DNA from: Hymenobacter piscis
GTDB lineage: Bacteria; Bacteroidota; Bacteroidia; Cytophagales; Hymenobacteraceae
Direction of reading: 5' to 3'
DNA: 64,000 bases
Assembly: GCF_018760735.1 (NCBI RefSeq)
Contig: NZ_JAHHZN010000020.1
Span: 16,657-80,656 of the forward strand
Shown here piece after piece: positions 25,029 through 32,294 of the stretch; position 1 is the stretch's first letter, and each line of letters opens with the position of its first letter. The notes beneath the pieces were generated by a model. That model worked only from the letters and a program-made list of their open reading frames with translations, did not search any database and was not told where the DNA came from. The translations under genes were made by a program, and so were the position numbers.

Positions 25029-25646
25029 TCAGGCGCGGGTTGCCAGCAGGCGCACCACCCGGGCCGGGCCGGCGTGGAAGGCGCCCTCGTGCAGCACCAC
25101 GGCCGCTTCCTGGTTGTGCAGCACGCGCAGCGCGGCAAAGTCACTGGCCAGATCAGCCGGCTCGTAGAGCAGCTCGGCTACTTTGGGGCCGCCCGAAGAC
25201 AAGCCCAGCTGGCGGGGGCTGAAGGCCTCCAGCAGCAGGTGGCCGCCCGGGGCCAGGCTGGCGGCCGCGGCCGCGTGCACGGCCCAGCGGGCCATGGGCG
25301 GCAGGTGCGCGTAAATCAGCCCGATGGCATCGTAGTGCCCCGGCTGCTGCCAGCTCAGGGCTGTGAGGTCGGCCACCTGGTAGTCCAGGTGCACGCCCTG
25401 GGCCACAGCCAGACGCTGGGCTTTGGCCCGGGCCTCGTGGCTGAAGTCCACGGCCGTCACCTGCCAGCCCTGGCGGGCGGCGTACACCGCGTTGCGGCCC
25501 TCGCCCTCGGCCAGCAGCAGCAGGCGGCCGGGGACGAGCTTATCCAGTTGCTGGCGGAAGTAGGCGTTGGGCTCGGTACCGTAGGCGTACTGCTCGCTTT
25601 CGTAGCGGGCATCCCAGAACTCGACGGGCAGCGAAGAGGCGCTCAT
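25029..25646 (-). CDS. Class I SAM-dependent methyltransferase
   Basis: 205 residues from ATG 25646; the frame is open further upstream but overlaps the next gene. Begins FWDARYESEQYAYGTEPNAYFRQQL, then the SAM-binding loop LLLLAEGEGRNAVYAARQGW (motif I, E-x-G-x-G form), VTAVDFS (motif II acidic residue) and YDAIGLIYAHLPP. This is the TehB/thiol-methyltransferase-like branch often found beside sulfur genes. It lies between the two YedE-like halves, 12 bp after the larger one, so it is part of the operon. Methylation of sulfide or a thiol is a reasonable inference; tellurite or another substrate is possible. Confidence 0.85.
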   Translation of the reverse strand: MSASSLPVEFWDARYESEQYAYGTEPNAYFRQQLDKLVPGRLLLLAEGEGRNAVYAARQGWQVTAVDFSHEARAKAQRLAVAQGVHLDYQVADLTALSWQQPGHYDAIGLIYAHLPPMARWAVHAAAAASLAPGGHLLLEAFSPRQLGLSSGGPKVAELLYEPADLASDFAALRVLHNQEAAVVLHEGAFHAGPARVVRLLATRA

Positions 25647-25657
25647 GGCAAGTGAGG

Positions 25658-26218
25658 TTAGAACATCATGGGGTAGAACACCCAGGTCATCAGCAGTCCG
25701 CCCACGAAGAAGGCAATGACGGCTACCAGCGACACCCACTGCAAGTTGGAGAGGCCCGAAATGGCGTGGCCCGAGGTGCAGCCCCCGGCGTAGCGCGTGC
25801 CGAAGCCCACCAGAAAGCCGCCCAGCACCAGAAACACCCAGCCCTTCCAGTTCGCGAGGTTTTCCAGCGCAAACAGCTCCCGGGGCAGCAGACCCGAGAA
25901 GTCGGTCAGGCCCATCTGGGCTTTGAGGTCGCGCACGGTTTCGGCCGAAATGGCAATGGTGTCGGGGTGGCCCAGCAGCTGGTAGCCCACGTAGCCGCCC
26001 AGGCCGATGCCGAGCACAAACCACAGGTTCCAGATTTCGGCGCGCCAGTTGTAATTCAGAAACGGGATGCCCGCGGGCACGCAGGCCGCGCATACGTGGC
26101 GCAGCGAGGAGCTGATGCCCAGGGCCTTGTTGCCCACCAGCAGCAGGGCGGGTACCGTCAGGCCAATCAGCGGGCCGGCCACGTACCAGGGCCAGGGCTG
26201 ACGAAGTAATTCCAGCAT
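25658..26218 (-). CDS. YeeE/YedE-family permease, first half
   Basis: 186 residues from ATG 26218, about five membrane helices (WPWYVAGPLIGLTVPALLLVG; WFVLGIGLGGYVGYQLLG; GWVFLVLGGFLVGFGTRYAGG; WVSLVAVIAFFVGGLLMTWV). Contains HVCAACVP and the family core GFGTRYAGGCTSGHAISG, whose Cys is the transport residue in thiosulfate/sulfur-uptake members. With the smaller partner at 24594-25004 it should build the full channel. Operon context: rhodanese and persulfide dioxygenase upstream. Confidence 0.88.
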   Translation of the reverse strand: MLELLRQPWPWYVAGPLIGLTVPALLLVGNKALGISSSLRHVCAACVPAGIPFLNYNWRAEIWNLWFVLGIGLGGYVGYQLLGHPDTIAISAETVRDLKAQMGLTDFSGLLPRELFALENLANWKGWVFLVLGGFLVGFGTRYAGGCTSGHAISGLSNLQWVSLVAVIAFFVGGLLMTWVFYPMMF

Positions 26219-26315
26219 AGAAAGCAGTTCAGAAGAAAAGTGGGGAAACGAAAGCCCGACCGGCAGCAGGGCCGCCGGCCGGGCGGGTTGGCAGGTAACA
26301 GGCTGGGTGACCAAT

Positions 26316-26657
26316 CTAGCGCACCAGCGCGTGGGGCCAGTCGAGCACGCCGCCCAGCAGGTTGGCCACGTCGGCAAAGCCGGCCTTGGTGAGCTGCGTG
26401 GCGGCGCTGGCCGAGCGGGCCCCGCTGCGGCAGTACACGTAGGTGGGCTTGGTTTTGTCGAGGGCGGCCACGCGGCGGGCGAAGTCGGGGCCGGTCACGT
26501 CGATATTGACCGCTCCGGGCAGGTGGCCGCCGGCAAACTCGTCGGGGCGGCGCACATCCAGCAGCAGGGCGCCGGGCTCGCGGCGCAGCCCTTCAGCAAA
26601 CTGGGCGGGCGTCAGGTTCTGATAGGCCGGGGCCGAGGGTTTCAAAAAGTCAAACAT
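26316..26657 (-). CDS. Single-domain rhodanese (sulfurtransferase)
   Basis: Moves sulfane sulfur between thiols. 113 residues from ATG 26657 (MFDFLKPS); a start at 26729 would add a membrane-like segment. Motifs: GALLLDVRRPDEFAGGHLPGAVNI and the active-site loop YCRSGARS with catalytic Cys, then GFADVANLLGGVLDW at the end. Placed between the persulfide dioxygenase-like gene and the YedE-like permease, it probably relays persulfide sulfur within the pathway. Confidence 0.88.
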   Translation of the reverse strand: MFDFLKPSAPAYQNLTPAQFAEGLRREPGALLLDVRRPDEFAGGHLPGAVNIDVTGPDFARRVAALDKTKPTYVYCRSGARSASAATQLTKAGFADVANLLGGVLDWPHALVR

Positions 26658-26737
26658 GGCAAACGAGAAAAGGCAAATGAGCAAGGCGGCGGACAACCGG
26701 GGCCACCGTTTCCCCCGGGCGCGAATCAACGCGCTTG

Positions 26738-28099
26738 CTAGTGAGCAGCTGCCGAAGCCGACTGAAACGACTTCACGGCCTCGCCCAGGTCGTAGACCGT
26801 AGCCTCCTCGGCCAGCGCGTCGGCCACGATGCTGGAGCCCGCCGCCGAGCGGTAGCCGCCGGCGCAGTGCACCACCACGGGCTTATCGGAGGGGATTTCA
26901 GAAGCCCGCTCCCGCAGCTCGGGCAGCGGAATGCTCAGGGCCTCGGCAAAAATGGGCTCGTCGCGGTGCTCGGTAGCGTTGCGGATGTCCACGATGGTGT
27001 AGTTCTCGGGGTGCTGGCGGAACTGGTCCACATCCAGCTGAGGAATCGTGGCCTCGGTCGCCGGGGTACCCACCAGCGCGCCCTTGATCAGGGCTTCGTA
27101 CCCGATTTTGGCCGTTTTCTGAATCAGGTCCTCGAGCGTGGCCTCGTCGGCGGCCAGCAGGTAGAACCGCTCCTCGGGGCCCACGATGGAGCCCAGCCAG
27201 GTTTCAAACTTGCCGCCCTGCTGGATGTTGATGGCGCCTTCTACGTGACCCTGCTTGAACTCGGCTTCAGGACGCGAGTCGATAACGACCACGCCGGCCT
27301 CCAGCTCGGTGCCGGCCGCCAGGCGGGGCACCTGCTGTACGCTGGGGGCGTAGGCGGGGGCGCCGGCTTTGTTGAGGGCCACGTCGTAGCCGAAGTATTT
27401 GGGAATGAAGGGCTGGTCCTGGAGCAGCTCGCGCACGAACTCTTCCTCGCTCATGTCCCGCAGCATGGGGTTGCCGAACTTCTCGTCGGCGATGGTGCTG
27501 CTGCTGGCCCCGCTCAGGGCTTTGCCGCAGAGGCTGCCCGCCCCGTGGGCCGGGTACACCAGCACCGAGCCGGCCAGGGGCATCAGCTTGTCGCGCAGCG
27601 AGTGGTACATCTGTTTCGCCAGCTCCTCCCGCTTGGCGGTCATGTTGCCGGCCTTCTCGCGCAGGTCGGGGCGGCCCACGTCGCCGATGAAGAGCGTGTC
27701 GCCGGTAAATACGGCCTCGTCCTGGCCCTCGCGGCTCACCACGATGCTGATGGAGTCGGGCGAGTGGCCGGGCGTGTTCAGGGCCCGGAACGTGAGCTTG
27801 CCCACGGTGAACTCCTGGCCCTCATCGAAGGCCTCGTGGGCGTAATCGGCTCCCAGCAATTTACTCACGCGGATAATGGCGCCGGTGGCCTGGGCAATTT
27901 CCAGGTGGCTGCTCACGAAGTCGGCGTGGGGGTGGGTTTCGATGACGCTCACAATCCTGGCGTCATTGGCGTTGGCGTAGTCGTAGTAGGGCTGGGGGTC
28001 GCGGGCGGGGTCGATGAGCACGATTTCGCGGGCGCATTCGCTCAGGATGGCGTAGGAAAAGTGAGCCAGGCCCTTGTCTTCAAACTGTTCGATTTTCAT
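26738..28099 (-). CDS. Persulfide-dioxygenase-like MBL-fold protein with two rhodanese domains
   Basis: 453 residues. Metallo-beta-lactamase domain (1-235): ETHPHADFVSSHLE (HxHxDF variant of the metal-binding motif), NTPGHSPDSIS, FTGDTLFIGDVGRPDL and VYPAHGAGSLCG are typical of ETHE1/Blh-type persulfide dioxygenases, which oxidise glutathione or protein persulfide to sulfite with Fe(II). Rhodanese 1 (about 255-350) is degenerate: no active-site Cys (FYLLAADEATLEDL). Rhodanese 2 (about 360-450) is intact (VVHCAGGYRSAAG). Sulfite made here could be exported by the TauE-type protein encoded upstream. Such fusions are widespread in Bacteroidetes. Confidence 0.9.
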   Translation of the reverse strand: MKIEQFEDKGLAHFSYAILSECAREIVLIDPARDPQPYYDYANANDARIVSVIETHPHADFVSSHLEIAQATGAIIRVSKLLGADYAHEAFDEGQEFTVGKLTFRALNTPGHSPDSISIVVSREGQDEAVFTGDTLFIGDVGRPDLREKAGNMTAKREELAKQMYHSLRDKLMPLAGSVLVYPAHGAGSLCGKALSGASSSTIADEKFGNPMLRDMSEEEFVRELLQDQPFIPKYFGYDVALNKAGAPAYAPSVQQVPRLAAGTELEAGVVVIDSRPEAEFKQGHVEGAINIQQGGKFETWLGSIVGPEERFYLLAADEATLEDLIQKTAKIGYEALIKGALVGTPATEATIPQLDVDQFRQHPENYTIVDIRNATEHRDEPIFAEALSIPLPELRERASEIPSDKPVVVHCAGGYRSAAGSSIVADALAEEATVYDLGEAVKSFQSASAAAH

Positions 28100-28162
28100 A
28101 ACGGCAAACGGGTTGAAAAAAGTGGAGTGGGAAAAGATGATCGGTTGCTGGAGGAGAAAAGA

Positions 28163-28981
28163 TTACGCGTGACTGAACATCAGCTCGCGCAGCAGAATAA
28201 ATGTGCCCATGGCCAGCGTGAACCAGCCGAAGGCCGGCTTGAGCTTGGCGCCCGGAATGAAGCGGGCCAGGTAGGTGCCCAGCACGATGCCGACCAGGGC
28301 AAAGGCCAGAAAGCCGAGCAGAAAGCTCCAGGCAATGGGGGTGCCCGCGCTCAAATCGCCGGTAAAGCCGATGAGCGAGTTCAGGGCAATGATGGCCAGG
28401 GAAGTGCCCACGGCCAGCTTCATGGGCAGGCGCGCGCCCAGCACCAGGGCCGGAATAATCAGAAAGCCCCCGCCGGCCCCCACGAAGCCCGTGAGCGTGC
28501 CCACCACCAGGCCAATGCCCAGAATCAGCGGGTAGTTGAGCGGTGCTTTGCCACCTGATTGATGCTCCGGCACCTCTTCGGCCTGCTTACTGCGGATCAT
28601 GGACGTGGCGGCTACCACCATCAGCACGGCAAAGGCCACCAGCACCAGCAAATCCTTGGTAAAGACGAGGCTGCCCACCGTGAACAGCTCGTGCGGAATG
28701 GCCGGCATCAGCAGCTTGCGCACCGCAAACACGGCCGCCAGCGAGGGCAGCAGAAACACCAGCGCCGTGGGGATGGACACCAGCCCCTTGCGGAAGTAGC
28801 CCGAAGCCCCCACCACGGAAGTGCTGCCCACCACAAACAGCGAGTAGGCCGTGCTCAGCACCGGGCTCACGCCCATCAGGTATACCAGCACCGGCACGGT
28901 GAGAATGGAGCCGCCGCCGCCCATAATACCCAAAGAAAGCCCGATGAAGATGGCCGCGAAGTAACCGAAGTAGGGAAGCAT
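28163..28981 (-). CDS. TauE/SafE-family sulfite/sulfonate exporter
   Basis: 272 residues, eight predicted membrane helices in two similar halves. GLSLGIMGGGGSILTVPVLVYLMG near the N-terminus and LVVGTLTGFVGAGGGFLIIPALV in the middle are the duplicated family motifs. Downstream genes make or move sulfane sulfur and sulfite, so sulfite export is the likely job. It appears to be the first gene of the sulfur operon. The promoter region 28982-29050 carries a motif shared with the ArsR gene's own promoter. Confidence 0.9.
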   Translation of the reverse strand: MLPYFGYFAAIFIGLSLGIMGGGGSILTVPVLVYLMGVSPVLSTAYSLFVVGSTSVVGASGYFRKGLVSIPTALVFLLPSLAAVFAVRKLLMPAIPHELFTVGSLVFTKDLLVLVAFAVLMVVAATSMIRSKQAEEVPEHQSGGKAPLNYPLILGIGLVVGTLTGFVGAGGGFLIIPALVLGARLPMKLAVGTSLAIIALNSLIGFTGDLSAGTPIAWSFLLGFLAFALVGIVLGTYLARFIPGAKLKPAFGWFTLAMGTFILLRELMFSHA

Positions 28982-28994
28982 TGGAGAACAGGTG

Positions 28995-29027
28995 AATGTA
29001 TGTAATTATGAATGGGTGTTCATGTAT
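28995..29027. promoter_or_regulatory. ArsR-type operator candidate before the sulfur operon
   Basis: AATGTATG (28995-29002) and GTTCATGTAT (29018-29027) flank a 15-bp spacer. The same two words occur 7 bp apart at 29386-29410 over the start of the ArsR gene. ATGTATGA and TCATGTAT form an imperfect inverted repeat. Confidence 0.5.
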
Positions 29028-29050
29028 TGCGGTAAAAAAAGGCCGCGCTC

Positions 29051-29398
29051 CTACAGAAAGGTGCAGCCGGCCAGGCACTGAATCACGTCCACCACTTCGC
29101 GCATCTTCAGCGAGTAGAAGATATTCTTGCCCTCCCGCGAGGAACTGAGGATGCCCTTGAGCTTCATGCCCGTCAGGTGGTGGGAGAGCAGACTCTGCTC
29201 CACGCTCAGCTTTTCACTGATGTCCGTCACCGACAGGCTTTCGTGCGCCGCCAGCAGCTGCACAATGGCAATACGGGTGGGGTGGGCCGTGGTCTTGAGA
29301 ATAAAGGCCACCTTCTCCATCTTCTCAGTGGTCAGGTTCAGATCAGTCGGGGCGGCAGCGGGCATCGGAGTCATATCGTAGGGCAAATGTATGATCAT
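29051..29398 (-). CDS. ArsR/SmtB-family repressor, probable persulfide/sulfide sensor
   Basis: 115 residues from ATG 29398 (MIIHLPYDMTP); an ATG at 29374 is an alternative. Winged helix: ILKTTAHPTRIAIVQLLAAHESLSVTDISEKLSVEQSLLSHHLTGMKLKGILSSSREGKNIFYSL. The C-terminus carries two Cys four apart (VIQCLAGCTFL), which could form a di- or polysulfide switch. Gene order (repressor, TauE, persulfide dioxygenase, rhodanese, YedE) matches BigR/SqrR-controlled loci; BigR and SqrR place their cysteines differently, so the sensing detail is inference. Its promoter holds a palindromic word also present before the TauE gene. Confidence 0.85.
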   Translation of the reverse strand: MIIHLPYDMTPMPAAAPTDLNLTTEKMEKVAFILKTTAHPTRIAIVQLLAAHESLSVTDISEKLSVEQSLLSHHLTGMKLKGILSSSREGKNIFYSLKMREVVDVIQCLAGCTFL

Positions 29399-29410
29399 TT
29401 GTTCATGTAT
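29386..29410. promoter_or_regulatory. Operator candidate overlapping the ArsR start
   Basis: AATGTATG (29386-29393) and GTTCATGTAT (29401-29410) straddle the ATG at 29398; the centre AAATGATCATTT-like core is itself palindromic. This placement suggests autoregulation. Confidence 0.5.
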
Positions 29411-29622
29411 ACAAGCCAGCTCACTAAATTGTTCCCGATGCGCCCGAATTCGGCGCGTGTCCCGTGGGCCGGCCGCCGCCGGCGCCCACTTCACGCCGGG
29501 GCGCAGCCCCTGCCGGGTGGCGTTGCGGCGCATCTGGGCGCCGTAGGTGCGCCCCTACACCTCACCAAAGGCCTGCACAAGGGCCAACACGCCCATGGGC
29601 AGCTCCCCACTCATGGTACAAT

Positions 29623-30016
29623 TGAGGTGGTCCGGTTACGCTGGATAGTTTAGGACACTAAATTGAAGAAGCTGTTGGTGAGCGTGATACGATATCTGGT
29701 AGCCGATGCCAGCGTGCAGTCGGGCATAGCTGTAGTAGTCAGAATAACCGGCCGCGCTGGTCTGGGCGTCGGCCAGCGCGGCGAACATAGGCCACTCGCA
29801 CAGTTCCAGCACCTCCGTTTTGAGGCGGGACTTCCGGTTCTCGGCCTGAGCGTTGCCGTAGCACTCGCCGCGGCGGCTCTGCTCGGCCAGGCGCTGCGCC
29901 GCGGCACGGTAGGCGGCATCGCACCTGAACTGCTTGTCGATTTTTTCAGATGAGTTCTAGGGCATGGCAGCAGCAAGCTACCCCTCAATTCTGTCCGGAT
30001 TAACCCGACCACCTCG
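29623..30016 (-). mobile_element. IS3-family relic, left copy
   Basis: Outer end TGAGGTGGTCCGGTTACG at 29623 and inner end TAACCCGACCACCTC at 30001-30015 are inverted ends with one mismatch. Between them the reverse strand keeps the C-terminal part of an integrase core (RGECYGNAQAENRKSRLKTEVLEL, then AGYSDYYSYARLHAGIGYQ), with the middle lost and no intact frame. The right copy at 34690-35225 has the same outer end in opposite orientation. Confidence 0.8.
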
Positions 30017-30165
30017 ACCACTCTTCCCCTTTATTTATTACAGCATTTTTCCAGCAATTCAGCGCCACTCGTCCGTAACAGCAGTTGCTCATCCAACGCT
30101 GCGCACGCCCATACGTATCCAAGGATAGGGCGTATCAACTCAATCATTCAGGTAAGGTCAGCGGC

Positions 30166-31197
30166 ATGAGGCAAGAAGCACCAGTTACTTTGCAAACCGG
30201 CGACCTCGCTCCGGACTGCGTGTTACCCGACGGGTCCCGGTTGCTGGCGTTGCGCGGCCACCCCGTTATCCTGGCCTTCGCTCCCGAAGCCTGGGACCCA
30301 ACGCGGGCCTACCAAAGCGAGCTGTTTGCGCGGCTTACAAGCGAATTTGGCAACGGAGCCGCCTTTCTCGACACTGCCGCCGAGGAGTGGCATTCCCTCG
30401 ACTGCCACGGAACACTGGCGGCGCAGTTTGGCGTGGCCGGGCAGCGGGCCCTCTTCCTGCTTGATGAACACGGCGTAGTGCGGTGGAAAACCGTGGTGGC
30501 GCCCGGCCAGCCTTTACGGCCCGGCCAGGTGCTGGCCGCGCTGGAAGCCCTGCACGCACCCGCGCCGGCCACCCGCGAAACGGACGCCTCCGGCGGCGGG
30601 CTCTCCCGCCGCACGTTCGTAACCGCCACCCTGGCGGCCAGCGCGCTCCTGTTGCTGCCGGGCTGTACGGTGTCGGCTGATGCCGACAACCAGCGCGCCG
30701 ACGCTGCCGCAGATTCAGCCGGCGGCGACAGCACGCTTGCCGTGTCGCTACGCATCAATGGCCAAACCCACCAGCTTCAGCTCGACCCGCGCGTGGCCCT
30801 GCTCGATGCGCTACGGGAAAATCTGCACCTGACCGGCACCAAAAAAGGCTGCGACCACGGCCAGTGCGGTGCCTGCACGGTACACCTCGATGGGCAAAGC
30901 GCCCTCTCGTGCCTGACGCTGGCCGTCATGGCCCAGGGCAAGGAAATCACGACCATCGAAGGGTTGGCCAAAGGGGAGGAGCTGCACCCGCTACAGGCCG
31001 CTTTTCTCCGGCACGATGCGTTCCAGTGCGGTTATTGCACCCCGGGGCAGCTGATGGCGGCTACGGCGCTGCTGCAGGATCAGACTGCGCAGCTCGGTTC
31101 GGCCGTTGAGATCCGGGAGGCCATGAGCGGCAACCTGTGCCGTTGCGCCGCTTACCCCAACATCCTTGCGGCCATTCAGGAAGTCCAGCGCGCTTAA
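30166..31197 (+). CDS. Redoxin - Tat signal - [2Fe-2S] fusion, PaoA-like subunit
   Basis: 343 residues from ATG 30166 (AGGTAAGG 10-17 bp upstream may be its ribosome site). Residues 1-135 are an AhpC/TSA-type redoxin fold (TGDLAPDCVLPDGSRLLALRG, HPVILAFAPEAWDP) with Cys at 18 and 80. Residues 147-167 are an internal twin-arginine signal with lipobox-like end (SRRTFVTATLAASALLLLPGC). Residues 190-343 are the iron-sulfur subunit of molybdenum hydroxylases: C229, C234, C237, C249 (plant-type [2Fe-2S]) and C288, C291, C325, C327 (second cluster). The C-terminal part matches E. coli PaoA/YagT, which starts directly with its Tat signal. Here the redoxin lies in front, so the signal is buried unless there is a second, internal start; none with ATG is seen between. 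Confidence 0.85.
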   Translation: MRQEAPVTLQTGDLAPDCVLPDGSRLLALRGHPVILAFAPEAWDPTRAYQSELFARLTSEFGNGAAFLDTAAEEWHSLDCHGTLAAQFGVAGQRALFLLDEHGVVRWKTVVAPGQPLRPGQVLAALEALHAPAPATRETDASGGGLSRRTFVTATLAASALLLLPGCTVSADADNQRADAAADSAGGDSTLAVSLRINGQTHQLQLDPRVALLDALRENLHLTGTKKGCDHGQCGACTVHLDGQSALSCLTLAVMAQGKEITTIEGLAKGEELHPLQAAFLRHDAFQCGYCTPGQLMAATALLQDQTAQLGSAVEIREAMSGNLCRCAAYPNILAAIQEVQRA

Positions 31198-31211
31198 CCC
31201 CGACCTTGCCC

Positions 31212-32264
31212 ATGCATCCGTTCCAGTACCAGCGCACCGAAACCGCCGACCAGGCGGTAGCCGCCGTGGCCCAAGACCCTGCCGGCACCTTCATTGCCGG
31301 CGGCACCTCCCACGTAGACCTGATGAAGGAAGGTGTGCTCCACCCCAGCTTGCTGGTTGACGTCTCGGGACTGCCCTTTAAGCAGATTACCGCCCATGAG
31401 GGTGGGGTGCGCATCGGTGCGGGCGTCTCCAACACCGCGGCCGCCACCTCCGCCGACATCCGGCAACGCTACCCGGCCGTGAGCGAGGCCCTGCTGGCGG
31501 GAGCTTCCACGCAGATTCGCAACATGGCCTCCATGGGCGGCAACCCGCTGCAGCGCACGCGCTGCCCGTATTTCCGCGACCCCACCCAGGCCTGCAACAA
31601 GCGGGAACCGGGCAGCGGCTGCGCGGCCATCGGCGGCTACAACCACGTACACGCCCTGTTTGGAGCCTCGGCGGCCTGCGTGGCCACCCACCCCAGCGAC
31701 CTGGCCGTGGCCTTGTCCGCGCTCGACGCCCGCGTGCAGACCCTGGGCCCGGACGGCCCCCGCACCATTGCGTTTCCCGACCTGCACCGCCTGCCCGGCG
31801 ACCAGCCCCACCGGGATACGGTGCTCGCGCACGGCGAGCTGATTACCAGCATCGATCTGCCGGCTTTCAGCGGCCGCTCCCACTACCTGAAAGTGCGGGA
31901 GCGGGCCTCTTACGCGTATGCGCTGGTTTCGTGCGCCGTGGCCCTGGAAATGAACGGCAGCACGATTGGCCGGGCGCGGGTGGCGCTGGGGGCCGTCGCC
32001 TCCAAGCCCTGGCGGGTCACGGCCGCCGAAGCCCTGCTCGCGGGCCAGGTGCCGACTGAGCCGCTGTTCCGGGCCGCGGCCGACGCCGCTTTTGCCGACG
32101 CCAGGCCCCTGGAGCACAACGCCTATAAAATTCCCATGGGCCGTAACCTGATGGTGCGCGCCCTGCTGGAAACCAATGGCCTGCAGCCCCTGCAGGGACC
32201 CGCCGGCACGGCCTTCGCGGCCAGTGTGGGCGGCGTGGCCGGCCAGTTCGCCGTGCCCCGTTAA
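31212..32264 (+). CDS. PaoB-like FAD-binding subunit of aldehyde oxidoreductase
   Basis: 350 residues from ATG 31212, 14 bp after the first subunit. Molybdopterin-dehydrogenase FAD domain: FIAGGTSHVDLMKEGV, IRNMASMGGNPLQRTRCPYFRD, GASAACVATHPSDLAVAL. The insertion with Cys residues RCPYFRDPTQACNKREPGSGCAA corresponds to the extra [4Fe-4S] site of PaoB (YagS) and 4-hydroxybenzoyl-CoA reductase-type subunits, and is absent from ordinary xanthine dehydrogenases. Carries electrons from Mo and Fe-S centres. Relation to PaoB rests on this Cys insert and gene order. Confidence 0.87.
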   Translation: MHPFQYQRTETADQAVAAVAQDPAGTFIAGGTSHVDLMKEGVLHPSLLVDVSGLPFKQITAHEGGVRIGAGVSNTAAATSADIRQRYPAVSEALLAGASTQIRNMASMGGNPLQRTRCPYFRDPTQACNKREPGSGCAAIGGYNHVHALFGASAACVATHPSDLAVALSALDARVQTLGPDGPRTIAFPDLHRLPGDQPHRDTVLAHGELITSIDLPAFSGRSHYLKVRERASYAYALVSCAVALEMNGSTIGRARVALGAVASKPWRVTAAEALLAGQVPTEPLFRAAADAAFADARPLEHNAYKIPMGRNLMVRALLETNGLQPLQGPAGTAFAASVGGVAGQFAVPR

Positions 32265-32294
32265 CCTGTTCCCTTCTTAGCCTAACTCCCCGCA

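Noticed and set aside
26735..28558. 607-residue plus-strand frame opposite the persulfide dioxygenase and TauE genes
   Set aside because: Antisense shadow; the minus-strand proteins carry full family motifs.
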